From contig OX344752.2 in NCBI GenBank assembly GCA_947034885.2, forward strand, positions 18,104,001 to 18,168,000: a stretch of 64,000 nucleotides of DNA, in the 5' to 3' direction. Below are positions 63,281-64,000 of this stretch, piece by piece. The stretch's first letter is position 1. Every line of letters starts with the position of its first letter. The stretch is from Thuidium tamariscinum (lineage: Eukaryota > Streptophyta > Bryopsida > Hypnales > Thuidiaceae). The position numbers and the translations under genes are program-made. The notes beneath the pieces are model-generated. The model had not been told where the DNA came from and searched no databases. It saw only the letters and a program-made list of their open reading frames with translations.

Positions 63281-64000
63281 TCACCGGTCTAGACGACTGC
63301 TGATTCCCAAGCCATTGCAGGTCAATATCAAGCTCTTAAATCGCTTTAGGTAATCCTGCAGGCACCAAAGAACAAAATTGAAGATTCAATGCGTTTGGGG
63401 ATACCAAATTTCAAATGCTTTACATTTAGGCGAACAACTGAAGAAGAGCCCAAGAGTAAGCTCTAGGCTTGAAAATCTAAGTACCCAAACAGAGAAACAA
63501 ACAAATGAGAGACACGTTGTTTCTCACAGTGTAATTGTAGTCCTGAAGGCCGTAGTTTCCTCGCATATCATACTCATGTCGCATAAATGGGTCACTCAAG
63601 ACTATCCTCGACAAAATAAAACCACACGAGCATGTTGTTAACGAACTGCAAAAGCAGCTGGTCTTTCTGACAATACCCTTAACAAATCACGATCCTAAAA
63701 AGCAGTCGAGATTCCAATGGTAGCACCCACACCTAAAACAGACAGCTTAAATCAACAAATCACCCTTGGTGTGTAGTTCGATAAAACGACGAGAAAGCTC
63801 GATTATTTGGCATCTGTTCTGCAAAGATTTTAACTTAAGGCTCGAATTTCCACTATGCATCAGTTAACTGCTGCAAATTTCCGGACCCTCAGAATACAGA
63901 GTCCAAAAGAGCTAACCTCGATATGCTTCATTGATCTTCTGGAACTCGAGAGTAGCCGCAGTTGCACCATTGTGCTTATCGGGGTGCCATTTCTGCAAGC
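63281..64000 (-). CDS. J-domain (DnaJ-like) protein, 3' part; 5' end beyond the window
   Basis: J-domain proteins recruit and stimulate Hsp70. Exons on the minus strand: 64000-63917 (open at the window edge), 63601-63528 and 63355-63281. They join in phase (phase 1 at the first junction, phase 0 at the second). The first exon carries LQKWHPDKH with the essential HPD motif, then FQKINEAYR. The next continues VLSDPFMRHEYDMRGNY, the classic end of a J-domain. The last reads DYLKRFKSLILTCNGLGISS, a tail seen in a small family of plant J-proteins (the LILTCNGLG motif), and stops at 63281. A GTGATT at 63284 could be a donor to a further exon, but the simple stop fits the family. The N-terminus and helix I of the J-domain lie outside. 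It converges with the ABCA gene. Confidence 0.85.

Overview
This is about 64 kb of nuclear DNA from a land plant. Genes have many short exons with GT-AG introns of roughly 100-700 bases, and coding sequence is clearly more GC-rich than the AT-rich, transposon-filled spacers. One gene (28022-29933) encodes a protein of the flagellar central-pair C1a complex (CLAMP / C1a-32 family), which only makes sense in a plant with swimming sperm. With the moderate intron sizes this points to a bryophyte, perhaps a moss; a fern, lycophyte or cycad cannot be excluded from the sequence. I cannot name the species.

Layout. 1-14000 is a gene desert holding a 224-bp inverted-repeat element, a 1.38-kb CACTA-type element with an intact 3-bp target duplication, a small inverted-repeat element enclosing what looks like an exon of EMC1, and dispersed repeat copies. 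14000-18760 holds two plus-strand genes: a glycerophosphodiester phosphodiesterase and a PAP2-type lipid phosphate phosphatase. 18760-25300 has no gene I recognise, though the minus strand carries several open, splice-flanked blocks, and it contains a 0.94-kb repeat. 25328-29933 is a divergent pair: a cyclophilin (minus) and the C1a-32-like gene (plus), separated by 0.9 kb. 30000-52290 is the second desert: long inverted-repeat structures, Ty3-type gag fossils, a pogo-like MITE, a (GA)n tract, a G-poor 1.6-kb block, and a 1.8-kb hairpin-forming element with a 350-bp MITE nested in one arm. 53440-61691 is a 19-exon ABCA half transporter whose exon phases all close. At the end (63281-64000, minus) is the 3' part of a J-domain protein.

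Most gene models were rebuilt by joining exons across splice sites, so many true exons are shorter than 60 codons. The genes do not form a pathway or operon: two act on lipids (GDPD, LPP), one is a membrane lipid-type transporter (ABCA), two are folding helpers (cyclophilin, J-protein) and one is axonemal. The deserts are dominated by non-autonomous inverted-repeat elements, several of which end in a shared TTAACCCCTAAA-like motif that resembles the plant telomere repeat.
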